Origin: Paracoccus salipaludis | Lineage (GTDB): Bacteria; Pseudomonadota; Alphaproteobacteria; Rhodobacterales; Rhodobacteraceae | Reading direction: 5' to 3' | Assembly: GCF_002287065.1 (NCBI RefSeq) | Contig: NZ_NSJZ01000002.1 | Coordinates: 124,001-188,000, forward strand | DNA: 64,000 nt | Shown here: in pieces, positions 1 to 9,105 of the stretch | How positions within the stretch are numbered: position 1 is the first letter of the stretch | Layout: the number at the start of each line of letters is the position of its first letter | Program-made: the position numbers and the translations under genes | Notes under the pieces: generated by a model | What the model was told of the DNA's origin: nothing | The model's database searches: none | The model's input: the letters and a program-made list of their open reading frames with translations, nothing else

Positions 1-174
1 AACCCAGAATAGCACGCCACACGCGCTGCGGGAACCGCGTATTTGCCATGCTGCGACCTTTCGGGCGCGGAAGGTTCGTCAGCCTTTTCCTCGGGCCGCG
101 CCGTCCCTATATTCCCCGGCAACCCGCCCGTTCAGGACTTGCCGCTCGTGACGCTGACGACCGATTTCCCGCGC

Positions 175-495
175 ATGACCGATCCGCCTTCGAAGGGCAG
201 GGAGGATGTCGATCTTGCCACCCGGACCAAGCCCAAGACGCAGCGCCCCCCGCTTTACAAGGTGCTGTTGCTGAACGACGATTTCACGCCGATGGAGTTC
301 GTGGTCCATATCCTCGAACGCCTGTTCGGCATGACCCACGCACAGGCGATCGAGATCATGCTGACCGTCCATCGCAAGGGCGTGGCCGTCGTCGGGGTCT
401 TTTCCCACGAGATCGCCGAAACAAAGGTCGCGCAGGTGATGGAGCTTGCGCGCCGCCAGCAGCATCCGCTGCAATGCACGATGGAAAAGGAATAA
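175..495 (+). CDS. clpS: ATP-dependent Clp protease adaptor ClpS
   Basis: Adaptor that hands N-degron substrates to ClpA/ClpP in the cytoplasm. The 106-residue product carries the ClpS core: [17 protein letters not shown] followed by a helical half with the [13 protein letters not shown] segment, which forms the N-degron pocket. The open frame runs upstream to 43, but those 44 residues look non-coding, and starting at the ATG at 175 gives the usual family length of about 105 residues. There is no strong Shine-Dalgarno. The TAA is followed immediately by the GTG start of the methyltransferase, so the two are probably co-transcribed. Confidence 0.93.
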   Translation: MTDPPSKGREDVDLATRTKPKTQRPPLYKVLLLNDDFTPMEFVVHILERLFGMTHAQAIEIMLTVHRKGVAVVGVFSHEIAETKVAQVMELARRQQHPLQCTMEKE

Positions 496-1476
496 GTGGC
501 GGGTTCTCGGCTTGAACTGATCGACCCGATCGCGGGCGCGGTGCTGCTGGTCGGGGCAGGGCCGGGGGACCTCGCGGGGTTCGATCCGGCTCGCACCACG
601 GTTGTGCAGGGATTCCGTCCCGCCCATGATTCGGCGGCGGCGCAGGGGTTCCGCGTGCGGACGGCGGTCGAGGACCGGGCGGACGCCGCCGTGGTCTTCC
701 TGCCCCGCGCGCGGGCCGAGGCGCGGGCGCGGGTCGCCGCCGCCGCCGCCGCGCTGGAGGAAGGCGCGGCCTTGTGGATCGACGGACAGAAGACGGACGG
801 CGTCGATGCCATGCTGCGCGAGTTGCGGACGCTGGCCCCGGTCGATCAGGTGCAGTCCCGCGCGCATGGAAAGATCTTCCGCGTGACCGTTCCGGCCGGC
901 GACTGGCTGCCCCCCGACTGGACGGGGGCCGAACGGACGGTGGACGGCGGCTTCGTCACCGCGCCGGGCGTCTTTTCCGCCGACGGGCCCGACCCGGCCT
1001 CGGTGGCGCTGGCGGCCTGCCTGCCGGACCGCCTGCCCACGCGCATGGTCGACCTGGGCGCGGGCTGGGGGTGGCTTTCGGCGCAGGTGCTCCGCCACCC
1101 CGGCGTCGAGGTCCTGCATCTGGTCGAGGCCGATCACGCTGCGCTGGACTGCGCGCGCCGCAACGTGACGGACCCCCGGGCGCGATTTCACTGGGCCGAC
1201 GCCACCACCTTCCGCCTGCCCGAGCCTGTGAACGGCGTCGTCATGAACCCGCCCTTCCACGAGGGCCGGGCCGCCGACCCCCATCTTGGCGCGCGCTTCA
1301 TCCGCGCGGCGGCGGGGCTTCTGACCGGGGCCGGGCGGCTCTGGATGGTCGCCAACCGGCACCTGCCCTACGAGGCCGCGCTGTCGGAACTGTTCGCCGA
1401 CGTGCAGGAGATCGGCGGCGACAACCGCTTCAAGGTCATCACCGCAACCGGGGCGGGGCGTCCGAAGCGGCGCTAG
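496..1476 (+). CDS. RsmC-like class I SAM-dependent methyltransferase
   Basis: Probable rRNA guanine-N2 methyltransferase of the RsmC/RlmG type, 326 residues, GTG start directly abutting the clpS stop. The N-terminal half is a degenerate methyltransferase-like domain. The C-terminal half has the SAM-binding strand (MVDLGAGWGWLS) and the catalytic NPPFHEG motif typical of enzymes that methylate exocyclic amines of guanine in rRNA. The exact target base cannot be read from sequence; G1207 of 16S rRNA is the family precedent. The end overlaps the convergent lipoprotein gene by 4 bases. Confidence 0.85.
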   Translation: MAGSRLELIDPIAGAVLLVGAGPGDLAGFDPARTTVVQGFRPAHDSAAAQGFRVRTAVEDRADAAVVFLPRARAEARARVAAAAAALEEGAALWIDGQKTDGVDAMLRELRTLAPVDQVQSRAHGKIFRVTVPAGDWLPPDWTGAERTVDGGFVTAPGVFSADGPDPASVALAACLPDRLPTRMVDLGAGWGWLSAQVLRHPGVEVLHLVEADHAALDCARRNVTDPRARFHWADATTFRLPEPVNGVVMNPPFHEGRAADPHLGARFIRAAAGLLTGAGRLWMVANRHLPYEAALSELFADVQEIGGDNRFKVITATGAGRPKRR

Positions 1477-1883
1477 CCTTCCTGCGGATAGGCCGCGCGG
1501 CAGGCCTGCACGGCGCGTTCCGCATCCGGGCGCAGCGCCGCCAGGCGGCTGCGCAGGTTGTCGGCCTTGCGCTGTTCGATCACCGGATCGATCGGCACCC
1601 GGAAGACCTCGGTGTCGGCCACGTCGCGCCAGCAGCTGCGATGGACCAGCACGTCCTCGCCGTCGAGGTCGCGCACAAGGGTCGGACAGAAGTCGAAGTC
1701 GGTCCGCGTGACCACCCGCTCGTCCCAGGCATAGCCGCGCGCAAGGTTCCCCTCGACCTGCGCCAGCAGACGCGCGACGGTGCGATATTCGTCGGTGTTG
1801 CGGCTGATGCACTGTTCCTGCGGGGTCCCGCAGGCCGCCAGCGCCAGGCAGGCCAGCGCGGTCAGGGTCAGGTTGCGGCTCAT
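1473..1883 (-). CDS. Small lipoprotein of unknown function
   Basis: 136-residue protein with a type II signal peptide: a hydrophobic run followed by the lipobox LAAC, placing the lipidated cysteine at residue 18. The mature part is Cys-containing and charged, ending in a helical segment rich in Arg and Ala. I do not recognise a functional family. It is convergent with the methyltransferase gene and divergent from hemF, with about 80 bases between the divergent starts. An envelope location is predicted; function unknown. Confidence 0.75.
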   Translation of the reverse strand: MSRNLTLTALACLALAACGTPQEQCISRNTDEYRTVARLLAQVEGNLARGYAWDERVVTRTDFDFCPTLVRDLDGEDVLVHRSCWRDVADTEVFRVPIDPVIEQRKADNLRSRLAALRPDAERAVQACRAAYPQEG

Positions 1884-1962
1884 CGGCGGCGCCTCTAATC
1901 AGATTGAAGGAATCCTAGCGCGCGCCATTCTGTGCCGCAATTCACGAAAGGGGGGCCGGTCC

Positions 1963-2823
1963 ATGGACATGACCGACGAACGCCGCGCGGCGGCCGAATG
2001 GTTCCGCAGCCTGCGCGACCGAATCGTGGCAGCCTTCGAGGGGCTGGAGGACGAGGCCCTGTCCGATGCGCCGCCCGGCCGCTTCACCGTCACCCCGACC
2101 GAGCGGGCCGAGGACGGCGGCGGCGGCATCATGTCGGTCATGCGCGGCGGCCGCGTCTTCGAGAAGGTCGGCGTGAACTGGTCCGAGGTGCACGGCACGC
2201 TTGCCCCGCGCGCGCAATCCGCCATGGCCGCGCGCGGCGTGCCGGGGATCGCCGAGGACCCGCGCTTCTGGGCCAGCGGCATCAGCCTGGTCGCCCACAT
2301 GCAGAACCCCCATGTGCCCGCCGTCCACATGAACACCCGGATGTTCTGGACGCCGTCGGCCTGGTGGTTCGGGGGCGGGTCGGACCTGAACCCCTGCCTC
2401 GAATACCCTGAGGACACCGCGCATTTCCACGACACGCTGCGCGAGGCCTGCGCCCCGCACGGCGCCGATTACTACGACCGCTTCAAGGCCTGGGCGGACG
2501 AGTATTTCTTTATCCCCCATCGCGGGCGCGCGCGGGGCGTGGGCGGCATCTTCTACGACGATCTGAACACCGGCGACTGGCAGGCCGACTTCGCCTTCAC
2601 CCGCAGGGTGGGCGAGGCCTTCCTGCCCGCGTTCCTGCCGCTGGTCCGCAGGCGGATGGTGCAGGAATGGGAACCCGAGCACCGCGACGCCCAGCTGGTT
2701 CACCGCGGGCTTTATGCCGAATACAACCTCGTCTACGACCGGGGGACCAAGTTCGGGCTGGAAACCGGCCACAATGCCGACGCCGTGCTGATGAGCCTGC
2801 CGCCGCTGGCGAAGTGGGTCTGA
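1963..2823 (+). CDS. hemF: Oxygen-dependent coproporphyrinogen III oxidase
   Basis: Oxidatively decarboxylates two propionates of coproporphyrinogen III to give protoporphyrinogen IX, using O2; a late step of heme synthesis. The 286-residue product has the family hallmarks: WWFGGGSDLNPCLEY, then HRGRARGVGGIFYDDLN, and the C-terminal stretch around YNLVYDRGTKFGLETG. The open frame extends to 1780, but the ATG at 1963, after a purine-rich AAGGGGGGC stretch, gives the correct family length. hemE and hemC lie just downstream, so this is a heme cluster. Confidence 0.95.
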   Translation: MDMTDERRAAAEWFRSLRDRIVAAFEGLEDEALSDAPPGRFTVTPTERAEDGGGGIMSVMRGGRVFEKVGVNWSEVHGTLAPRAQSAMAARGVPGIAEDPRFWASGISLVAHMQNPHVPAVHMNTRMFWTPSAWWFGGGSDLNPCLEYPEDTAHFHDTLREACAPHGADYYDRFKAWADEYFFIPHRGRARGVGGIFYDDLNTGDWQADFAFTRRVGEAFLPAFLPLVRRRMVQEWEPEHRDAQLVHRGLYAEYNLVYDRGTKFGLETGHNADAVLMSLPPLAKWV

Positions 2824-2827
2824 GCCC

Positions 2828-3697
2828 TCAGCGCGTCGTCCACATCAACCAGCCCACGCCCGCGACGATCAGCGCCATGCCGGCAAGCTGGCGCGGGCCC
2901 AGCGCCTCGCGCCGGTGACGCGAGACGGCGGCGGCGAAGACCACCTCGACCAGCGCCAGCGTCCGCACGTTGGCCGCAAGGGCCAGCGCGAAGGCCAGAA
3001 ACCAGAACTGCGAGGCCAGCGCGCCGAGGAACCCCGCGCCCAGCGACTCGCGCCAAGCAGCCACCATCCCCCGCAGGGCCGGGCGGTCGCGCAGCGCGAG
3101 CCAGACGCCGACCAGTGCCGTCTGCAGCGCCAGCGACAGAACAAGGATCGTGGTCGCCCGGATCAGTTCGCCGCCGTGGGGCAAGGACAGGATGCCGCCG
3201 CGGAAGCCGATGGCCGACAGGCCGAACAGCCCGCCCGCCAGCACGGCCAGCGCTGCGGGACCTGCGCCCGCCCGCCGCCAGCCTCCGCCCGACATCGCCA
3301 GCACCCCGGCCGTGGCCACGGCGATGGCGCCAAGGCGGGCCGGGGTCAGCGGCTCGGCCAGCAGGGCCGCGCCGAGGATGGCAAGCGTCACCGGCTCGGT
3401 CTTGATCAGCGCGGTCGCCACCGCAAAGCCGCGCCGCTGCATGGCCGTCAGCATCAGCGCGGTCGCCGCCACCTGCGACACGGCGCCCATCGCGGCATAC
3501 CCAAACGCGGTCGCGGTCAGGGCGGGCACCGGCTCGGCCAGCGCCACCAGTCCCAGGAACAGGATGGCGAAGGGCAGGCCGAAGAGGAACCGCACCCCCG
3601 TCGCGCCCATGGTCCCGATGCGCGCGGTCAGCCCGGCCTGCGCCGCGTTGCGCCCCGTCTGCGCCAGGGCGGCGACCAAGGTCGCGGCGACCCACAT
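2828..3697 (-). CDS. DMT-superfamily (EamA) membrane transporter
   Basis: 289-residue integral membrane protein made of two EamA repeats, about ten hydrophobic helices in all, rich in Ala, Gly and Leu. EamA proteins are inner-membrane exporters or permeases of small metabolites; the substrate cannot be predicted. The gene ends 4 bases beyond the hemF stop (convergent) and starts 4 bases after the hemE stop, so it is probably transcribed with hemE. A link to heme precursors is only suggested by position. Confidence 0.85.
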   Translation of the reverse strand: MWVAATLVAALAQTGRNAAQAGLTARIGTMGATGVRFLFGLPFAILFLGLVALAEPVPALTATAFGYAAMGAVSQVAATALMLTAMQRRGFAVATALIKTEPVTLAILGAALLAEPLTPARLGAIAVATAGVLAMSGGGWRRAGAGPAALAVLAGGLFGLSAIGFRGGILSLPHGGELIRATTILVLSLALQTALVGVWLALRDRPALRGMVAAWRESLGAGFLGALASQFWFLAFALALAANVRTLALVEVVFAAAVSRHRREALGPRQLAGMALIVAGVGWLMWTTR

Positions 3698-3701
3698 CGG
3701 C

Positions 3702-4769
3702 TCAGGCCCCCTCGCGTACCGTGCGGATCATCAGGGCCACGTTCTCGGGGTCCGCGTCGGGCGTGATCCCGTGGCCGAGGTTGAAGATATGGGGCCCGCC
3801 CGAGAAGGCGCGCACGATGGCCCGCGTCGCGTCCACCAGGGCCGGCCCGCCCGTGACCATGTGGCCGGGCGCAAGGTTTCCCTGCACGCAGCCGTCCGTC
3901 TGGACATGCCGCGCGGCCCATTCGGCAGACACCGAGTTGTCCAGCGCCACGCAGTCCGCCCCCGTGGCCTTGGCAAAGCCCACGTAGCGATCGCCCGCCT
4001 CGCGCGGAAAGGCGATCACGGGGACATGCGGATGACGCTGCTTCAGCGCGGCGATGATCCGGCGCGCGGGCGCGACGGCGAAATCGTCGAAGTCCTGACC
4101 GTGCAGGCTGCCCGCCCAGCTGTCGAACAGCTTGACGACCTCGGCCCCCGCCTCGATCTGCGCAGAGAGGTAAAGGACGGTCGCCTCGGTCACGCGGTCG
4201 ATGATGCCCTGGAAGGTGGCGCGGTCGGCCTGCTTCAAGGCATGGGCCGGGCCCTGGTCGCGCGTGCCGCGCCCGGCGATCATGTAGGTCGCCACCGTCC
4301 AGGGCGCGCCCGCGAAGCCGATCAGCGTCGTTTCGCGCGGAAGTTCCCGCGACAGGATGCGGACGGTTTCATAGACGGGCGACAGCGTCTCGTGGATGGC
4401 CTCGGCGGGCTTCAGCGCGGCCAGTTCCCCGGGCGTGGTGACGGTGGACAGCCGCGGGCCTTCGCCCGTCACGAACCAAAGGTCCATCCCCAGCGCCTGC
4501 GGGATCAGCAGGATGTCGGCGAACAGGATCGCCGCGTCGAAGCCATAGCGGCGGATGGGTTGCAGCGTGACCTCGGCCGCAAGGTCCGGCGTGTAGCACA
4601 GCGACAGGAAATCCCCCGCCTGCGCGCGGGTCGCGCGGTATTCGGGCAGATAGCGCCCGGCCTGCCGCATCATCCAGATCGGCGGCACCGGCTGGCGCTC
4701 GCCCGCAAGGGCGCGCAGGATGGTCTTGGCGGGGCTTTGCTGCGGTTCGGGGCGGGGATCCTGTGTCAT
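3702..4769 (-). CDS. hemE: Uroporphyrinogen decarboxylase
   Basis: Converts uroporphyrinogen III to coproporphyrinogen III by removing four acetate carboxyls. 355 residues, with the diagnostic N-terminal motif [17 protein letters not shown], the GFAGAPWT segment and the glycine-rich HIFNLGHGI near the C-terminus. The frame is open to 5192, but the ATG at 4769 gives the normal family length. The likely Shine-Dalgarno (AAGG) lies inside a stem-loop that ends one base before this ATG. Divergent from hemC with 118 bases between starts. Confidence 0.95.
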   Translation of the reverse strand: MTQDPRPEPQQSPAKTILRALAGERQPVPPIWMMRQAGRYLPEYRATRAQAGDFLSLCYTPDLAAEVTLQPIRRYGFDAAILFADILLIPQALGMDLWFVTGEGPRLSTVTTPGELAALKPAEAIHETLSPVYETVRILSRELPRETTLIGFAGAPWTVATYMIAGRGTRDQGPAHALKQADRATFQGIIDRVTEATVLYLSAQIEAGAEVVKLFDSWAGSLHGQDFDDFAVAPARRIIAALKQRHPHVPVIAFPREAGDRYVGFAKATGADCVALDNSVSAEWAARHVQTDGCVQGNLAPGHMVTGGPALVDATRAIVRAFSGGPHIFNLGHGITPDADPENVALMIRTVREGA

Positions 4770-4770
4770 G

Positions 4771-4789
4771 CGGCCTTGTCGCAAGGCCG
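4771..4789 (-). promoter_or_regulatory. Stem-loop covering the hemE ribosome-binding site
   Basis: Two perfect 8-base arms (4771-4778 and 4782-4789) around a 3-base loop. In the hemE mRNA the 3' arm contains the AAGG that would serve as Shine-Dalgarno and finishes one base before AUG. Reading is direct from sequence; a role in limiting hemE translation is inference. Confidence 0.45.
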
Positions 4790-4851
4790 GGCCCGGCTTG
4801 CAAGCTTGGCGGGTCGCGGGCGCTGGCCTGCGCCCTTCCGCCGCAGCGTGG

Positions 4852-4880
4852 TTGTCAAGCGGGCAGGGCAGGGATAACCC
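4852..4880 (+). promoter_or_regulatory. Possible hemC promoter
   Basis: TTGTCA at 4852-4857 resembles a -35 box. After 15 or 17 bases comes GATAAC (4873) or TAACCC (4875) as a weak -10. Transcription would start within a few bases of the hemC ATG, so a very short or absent leader would follow. Weak -10; low confidence. Confidence 0.25.
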
Positions 4881-4887
4881 ATTCCGC

Positions 4888-5862
4888 ATGGACGCTTTAC
4901 CCACCCCCGACCGCCCCCTTCGGATCGGCACGCGCGGCTCGGCGCTGGCGCTCGCGCAGGCGCATGAAACGCGCGACCGGCTGGCCGCCGCGCATGACCT
5001 GCCCGCCGACGCCTTCGAGATCGTGGTCATCAAGACCACCGGCGACCGCGTGCTGGACCGTCCCCTGCGCGAGATCGGCGGCAAGGGCCTGTTCACCCGC
5101 GAGATCGAGGACGCGCTGCTCGACCAACGCATCGACATCGCCGTCCACTCGATGAAGGACATGCCGGTCCTGCAGCCGGAAGGGCTGATCATCGACTGCT
5201 ACCTGCCGCGCGAGGACGTGCGCGACGCCTTCGTCAGCCGCCGCTGGGGCTCCATTGCCGAGCTTCCGGCGGGCACGCTTGTCGGCTCGTCGAGCCTGCG
5301 GCGCCGGGCGCAGCTGATCCATTACCGGCCCGACCTGACGCTGGTCGAGTTCCGGGGCAACGTGCAGACGCGGATGCGCAAGCTCGATGAAGGGGTGGCC
5401 GAGGCGACCTTTCTCGCCATGGCGGGCCTGACGCGGCTGGGGATGCTGAACGTGGTCCGCAGCGCGATTACGCCCGAGGAGATGCTGCCCGCCGTGGCCC
5501 AAGGCGCCATCGGGGTGGAACGGCGCAAGGACGACGTGATCGCGGCAGCGATGCTGGCCACCATCTCGGACCTGCCCACGACGCTGCGGGTGACGGCGGA
5601 ACGCGCCTTCCTGCGCCGCCTCGACGGCTCCTGCGAGACGCCCTTGGCGGGCTTGGCCGAGCTTGACGGCGAGAACCTGTGGCTGCGGGGCGAGATCCTG
5701 CTGCCCGACGGCTCGCTGTCGGTCCGGGGCGAGCGGCGCGGGCTTGTCAGCGACGGCATCGAGATGGGCCGCGACCTGGCCGAGGAACTGCTGGGCCGCG
5801 CCCCGCCCGAGTTCCGCGAACTTGCGGGCATCAACCCCGAACGGACTTCTCCGCCGGTCTAG
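4888..5862 (+). CDS. hemC: Hydroxymethylbilane synthase (porphobilinogen deaminase)
   Basis: Polymerises four porphobilinogens into hydroxymethylbilane on a dipyrromethane cofactor. 324 residues. It begins with the conserved [14 protein letters not shown], has the arginine-rich substrate site [10 protein letters not shown], and carries the cofactor-attaching cysteine at about residue 249 ([11 protein letters not shown]). The frame is open upstream of 4888, but the ATG here starts the domain correctly. The short upstream gap contains a possible promoter very close to the start codon. The stop at 5860-5862 overlaps the end of the convergent Fe-S scaffold gene by 4 bases. Confidence 0.96.
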   Translation: MDALPTPDRPLRIGTRGSALALAQAHETRDRLAAAHDLPADAFEIVVIKTTGDRVLDRPLREIGGKGLFTREIEDALLDQRIDIAVHSMKDMPVLQPEGLIIDCYLPREDVRDAFVSRRWGSIAELPAGTLVGSSSLRRRAQLIHYRPDLTLVEFRGNVQTRMRKLDEGVAEATFLAMAGLTRLGMLNVVRSAITPEEMLPAVAQGAIGVERRKDDVIAAAMLATISDLPTTLRVTAERAFLRRLDGSCETPLAGLAELDGENLWLRGEILLPDGSLSVRGERRGLVSDGIEMGRDLAEELLGRAPPEFRELAGINPERTSPPV

Positions 5863-6287
5863 GCGCCTGCGGCCTCGGCCGCGGCCTCCCAGGCCAGCAG
5901 GATCGAGGCGTGGCGGTTCGGGAAATCCCGCGCCGGGGTCAATGCCTCGGCAGCCGCGAAGGGTTCGTCTGGCGCGGGAGCGCCTTCCGTCAGCATCGCG
6001 CGCAATGCATCACGGCCTGCTGCCAACTCGGCCGGGGTCCGCCCGAGGACCGCGCCGCCCAGCACGGCGGCCGAGGCCTGCCCCAGCGCGCAGGCCCGCA
6101 CCTCCTGCGCGAAGTCGGTCACGACCCCATCCGCGACGACCACATGCGCCGTCACCGTGGAACCGCATTGGGGCGAGCGGCGCGTGGCCGATCCGGTCGG
6201 CGCGGGCAGGCGGCCCAGGTGCGGGATATCCGCCGCCAGCGCCAGCAGCCTGCGCGAATAGAGCGCCATCAGATCGTCGTCGGCCAT
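5859..6287 (-). CDS. IscU/NifU-like iron-sulfur scaffold homologue
   Basis: 142-residue protein of the IscU/SufU/NifU-N fold, which normally assembles Fe-S clusters on three cysteines. The first site (SPQCGSTV) and the second (RACALGQAS) are present. At the third position, where IscU has Arg-His-x-Cys, this protein has RHASILLAW, so the third ligand cysteine is missing. It may therefore be a modified scaffold or carrier. The ATG at 6287 was chosen over the longer frame because the domain starts there. Divergent from hisI. Confidence 0.8.
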   Translation of the reverse strand: MADDDLMALYSRRLLALAADIPHLGRLPAPTGSATRRSPQCGSTVTAHVVVADGVVTDFAQEVRACALGQASAAVLGGAVLGRTPAELAAGRDALRAMLTEGAPAPDEPFAAAEALTPARDFPNRHASILLAWEAAAEAAGA

Positions 6288-6345
6288 CGCTTTTCCCCAC
6301 ACCGTCCGCCCGCTAGATAGGCATCCGAGCGTGAAAGGAAAACCG

Positions 6346-6702
6346 ATGTTCGACCCCGCGACCCTGCGTTTCGACGCGAACGGCCTGATCCCGGCCATCG
6401 CGCAGGACCATGCCTCGGGCGAGGTGCTGATGCTGGCCTGGATGAACGCCGAGGCCGTCGCCCGCACGCTCGAGACCGGCCGCGTCACCTACTGGTCGCG
6501 CTCGCGGGCGGCCTTCTGGGTCAAGGGCGAAAGCTCGGGCCATGTGCAGCGGCTGGTCGAGATGCGGCTCGACTGCGACCGAGACTGCCTGCTGGTGCTG
6601 GTGGACCAGTCCGGCCCCGCCTGCCACACCAACCGCCGGACCTGCTTCTACACCGCCGTGCGCGACGGCGCCGAGGTCGAACTCATGGCGCCCGAAGCCT
6701 GA
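6346..6702 (+). CDS. hisI: Phosphoribosyl-AMP cyclohydrolase
   Basis: Opens the adenine ring of phosphoribosyl-AMP, the third step of histidine synthesis. 118 residues from the ATG at 6346; AAAGGA sits six bases upstream, and an alternative GTG at 6331 would add five residues. Zn/Mg-binding and catalytic motifs are all visible: VLMLAWMN, YWSRSR, CDRDCL, and CHTNRRTCF. This is a stand-alone HisI without a fused HisE domain, usual in alphaproteobacteria. Confidence 0.95.
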   Translation: MFDPATLRFDANGLIPAIAQDHASGEVLMLAWMNAEAVARTLETGRVTYWSRSRAAFWVKGESSGHVQRLVEMRLDCDRDCLLVLVDQSGPACHTNRRTCFYTAVRDGAEVELMAPEA

Positions 6703-6709
6703 AGCCGCC

Positions 6710-7624
6710 TCAAGGGTCTTCTTCCTGACCCAAATACCCATGCGGCAGCGACGCAGGACTGTCGCCCGCCTCCTGCAGGCCGACCGCCGCAGCAATGTCC
6801 GCCGGCGAGGCGCCCTCGGCCCGGTAAAGACGGATCGCGCGGGCGTCGTCGCGCTTGGCCAGCCGCTTGCCGGCGTCGTCACGGATCAGGCGGTGGTGGT
6901 GGTAAAGCGGCAGCGGCAGGCCCAGCAGCGCCTGAAGAAGCGCGTGGATATACGTAGAATCGAACAGGTCCTTGCCGCGCGTGACCAGCGTGATGCCCTG
7001 CGCGGCGTCGTCCACCACGACCGACAGGTGATAGCTCGTCCCCATGCCCCGCCGTGCCAGCACCACGTCGCCCACACCGGCGATGAAATCCTCGGCGGTC
7101 AGGTCATGGCGCTGTCCGGGCAGAACCGCCTCGTCGTGAAAGCCGATGCGGTCAAGGCCGAGGTGGTCAAAGGCGCGGCGCACGTCCAGCCGGATCGCGT
7201 CCTCCGGGCCCGCGTCCTCCATGGACCGTCCCCGGCAGGTGCCAGGATAGACCGGGCCATCAGGACCGATCACGCCTTCCTGCGGGGCGGACAGCGCTGC
7301 CGCGATGTCGGCACGGCGGCAGCGGCAGGGATAAAGCAAGCCCATCCCCGCCAGCCGGTCCAGCGCCGCGCGGTAGGCGGGCAGCCGGTCGGACTGGCGC
7401 ATGACCGGCTGCGGCCATGAAAGCCCCAGCCAGCGCAGGTCCTCGTAAATCGCAGCCTCCCATTCGGGACGGCAGCGGGAGCGGTCGATGTCCTCGATCC
7501 GCAGCAGGAACTGACCGGGATCGGCCAGGCGGGCGGCCGTCAGCGCCGCGAAGGCATGGCCCAGATGCAGCGGCCCGGTGGGCGAGGGCGCAAAGCGCGT
7601 CCGCCTTACTGCGCCGACAGCCAC
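6710..7624 (-). CDS. gluQ: Glutamyl-Q tRNA(Asp) synthetase
   Basis: Truncated GluRS paralogue that attaches glutamate to queuosine in the anticodon of tRNA-Asp. 304 residues. It shows the HIGH-type motif ([12 protein letters not shown]), a cysteine cluster for zinc (YPCRCRR ... GTCRGR) and a KMSKS-like loop ([10 protein letters not shown]), and lacks an anticodon-binding domain. GTG start at 7624, overlapping the end of trmFO by 19 bases, so translation is probably coupled. The last residues (GYLGQEEDP) are encoded by a dispersed repeat also found at 9014-9036. Confidence 0.9.
   Translation of the reverse strand: MAVGAVRRTRFAPSPTGPLHLGHAFAALTAARLADPGQFLLRIEDIDRSRCRPEWEAAIYEDLRWLGLSWPQPVMRQSDRLPAYRAALDRLAGMGLLYPCRCRRADIAAALSAPQEGVIGPDGPVYPGTCRGRSMEDAGPEDAIRLDVRRAFDHLGLDRIGFHDEAVLPGQRHDLTAEDFIAGVGDVVLARRGMGTSYHLSVVVDDAAQGITLVTRGKDLFDSTYIHALLQALLGLPLPLYHHHRLIRDDAGKRLAKRDDARAIRLYRAEGASPADIAAAVGLQEAGDSPASLPHGYLGQEEDP
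6717..6739 (-). repeat. Dispersed repeat, copy inside the 3' end of gluQ
   Basis: On the minus strand this 23-base stretch matches 9014-9036 on the plus strand at 22 of 23 positions. It supplies the last codons of gluQ just before the stop, so the repeat either inserted at the gene end or was captured as coding sequence. Confidence 0.6.
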
Positions 7625-8943
7625 GCCGAAAAGTCCTGCTTCGCCCGGTCCGTATAGGCCGGATAGCGGTCCTTGCGGCCGCGGCGGCCCGACTTCGCCT
7701 CGACCGGGGGGAAGAGGCCGAAGTTCACGTTCATCGGCTGGAAGGTCTTCGCCTCGGCCCCGCCCGTGATGTGGTGGACCAGTGCGCCCATTGCCGTCGT
7801 CCCGGGCGGGGGCGCGAGGTCGCGCCCCAGCGCCTGCGCGGCGGCCATGCGGCCCGCCAGCAGCCCCATGGCGGCGCTTTCGACATAGCCCTCGACCCCC
7901 GTGACCTGCCCGGCAAAGCGCAGGTGCGGTCGCGCGCGCAGCCGCATCCGGTCGTCCAGCAGCGTGGGCGAGTTCAGGAAGGTGTTGCGGTGGATGCCGC
8001 CCAGCCGGGCGAAGCTGGCGTCCTGAAGTCCGGGGATCATGCGGAAGACCTGGGTCTGCGCGCCGTATTTCATCTTCGTCTGGAAGCCGACGATGTTGTA
8101 CAGCGTTCCCAGGGCGTTATCCCGCCGAAGCTGGACCACCGCGTAGGGTTTTTCCCCCGGCTTGTGGGCGTTCGTCAGCCCGACCGGCTTCATCGGGCCG
8201 TGGCGCAGGGTGTCGCGGCCGCGCTCGGCCATGACCTCGATGGGCAGGCAGCCGTCGAAATAGCCCGCCGTCTCGCCCTCGCGGAACTCGGTCTTCTCGG
8301 CGGCCAGAAGGGCGTCGATGAAGGCGTCGTATTCCGCCCGCGTCATGGGGCAGTTGATATAGGCGGTCCGCTCCTCCTCGGTCTCGCCCTTGTCATAGCG
8401 GGACTGCCGCCAGGCCACGCCCATGTCGATGGTGTCGGCATGGACGATGGGGGCGATGGCGTCGAAGAAGGCGAGCGCGTCGGCCCCGGTTTCAGCTGCG
8501 ATGGCCTGCCCCAGGGCGGCCGAGGTCAGCGGGCCGGTGGCGATGATCCAGTTGCCGTCCTCGGGCAGGGCGGTGATCTCGCCTTCCGCGATGGTCACGA
8601 GCGGATGGGCGCGGAGGGCGGCGGTCACGTCGGCCGAAAAGGCGTCGCGGTCCACGGCCAGCGCGCCGCCCGCGGGCAGCTTGTGGCGGTCGGCGGCGGT
8701 CATGATGAGGCCGCCCGCCGCCCGCATCTCCCAGTGCAGCTGGCCCACGGCGTTGTTCACGTCGTCGTCCGAGCGGAAGCTGTTGGAACAGACCATCTCG
8801 GCGCAGTCGCCGGTGCGATGGGCGAAGGTGCCGACCTGGGGGCGCATCTCGTGCAGGATCACGGGAACGCCCGCCCGGGCGGCCTGCCACGCGGCTTCGG
8901 AGCCCGCCATGCCGGCGCCGACGATATGGATGGGTTGGGTCAT
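7606..8943 (-). CDS. trmFO: Methylenetetrahydrofolate-tRNA-(uracil-5-)-methyltransferase
   Basis: FAD- and folate-dependent enzyme that makes m5U54 (ribothymidine) in the T-loop of tRNAs. 445 residues. The N-terminus has the Rossmann FAD motif ([11 protein letters not shown]) and the family stretch CSNSFRSDD. The C-terminal half has [10 protein letters not shown] and the NVNFGLFPP block of GidA-like proteins. The ATG at 8943 fits the family. gluQ starts inside its 3' end, forming a two-gene tRNA-modification operon. Confidence 0.95.
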   Translation of the reverse strand: MTQPIHIVGAGMAGSEAAWQAARAGVPVILHEMRPQVGTFAHRTGDCAEMVCSNSFRSDDDVNNAVGQLHWEMRAAGGLIMTAADRHKLPAGGALAVDRDAFSADVTAALRAHPLVTIAEGEITALPEDGNWIIATGPLTSAALGQAIAAETGADALAFFDAIAPIVHADTIDMGVAWRQSRYDKGETEEERTAYINCPMTRAEYDAFIDALLAAEKTEFREGETAGYFDGCLPIEVMAERGRDTLRHGPMKPVGLTNAHKPGEKPYAVVQLRRDNALGTLYNIVGFQTKMKYGAQTQVFRMIPGLQDASFARLGGIHRNTFLNSPTLLDDRMRLRARPHLRFAGQVTGVEGYVESAAMGLLAGRMAAAQALGRDLAPPPGTTAMGALVHHITGGAEAKTFQPMNVNFGLFPPVEAKSGRRGRKDRYPAYTDRAKQDFSAWLSAQ

Positions 8944-8991
8944 GGGGGTGATCTAGCAGGTGACGCGGGCTCGGGAAAGGAGAGGCCGCCG

Positions 8992-9037
8992 CGGGGCGCT
9001 GCCCCGCACCCCGGGGTATTTGGGTCAGAAAGAAGAA
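8992..9037 (+). repeat. Dispersed intergenic repeat, longest copy
   Basis: A GC-rich imperfect hairpin (CGGGGCGCTGCCCCG) is followed by a CACCCCGGGG block and then GGGTATTTGGGTCAGAAAG. Its right half recurs at 6717-6739 (minus), and a diverged relative of its left half lies at 43381-43425 (minus). I recall similar short repeats between genes in Rhodobacteraceae, but a genome count is needed to confirm that here. Confidence 0.5.
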
Positions 9038-9057
9038 CCGGCGGCGCAGGAAAGCGA

Positions 9058-9083
9058 AAGGGCGGCACCGTGGCGCCGCCCTT
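9058..9083 (-). terminator. Intrinsic terminator of rplY
   Basis: Nine-base perfect arms (9058-9066 and 9075-9083) around an 8-base loop, 22 bases past the rplY stop on the minus strand. They are followed on that strand by a T-rich TTTCGCTTTC stretch. Confidence 0.7.
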
Positions 9084-9105
9084 GAAAGTCAACCGTCCGT
9101 GGCGA

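Noticed and set aside
79..1812. A 577-codon minus-strand open frame over clpS and the methyltransferase gene
   Set aside because: Low-complexity Arg/Gly-rich translation; clpS and the methyltransferase are well supported on the plus strand.
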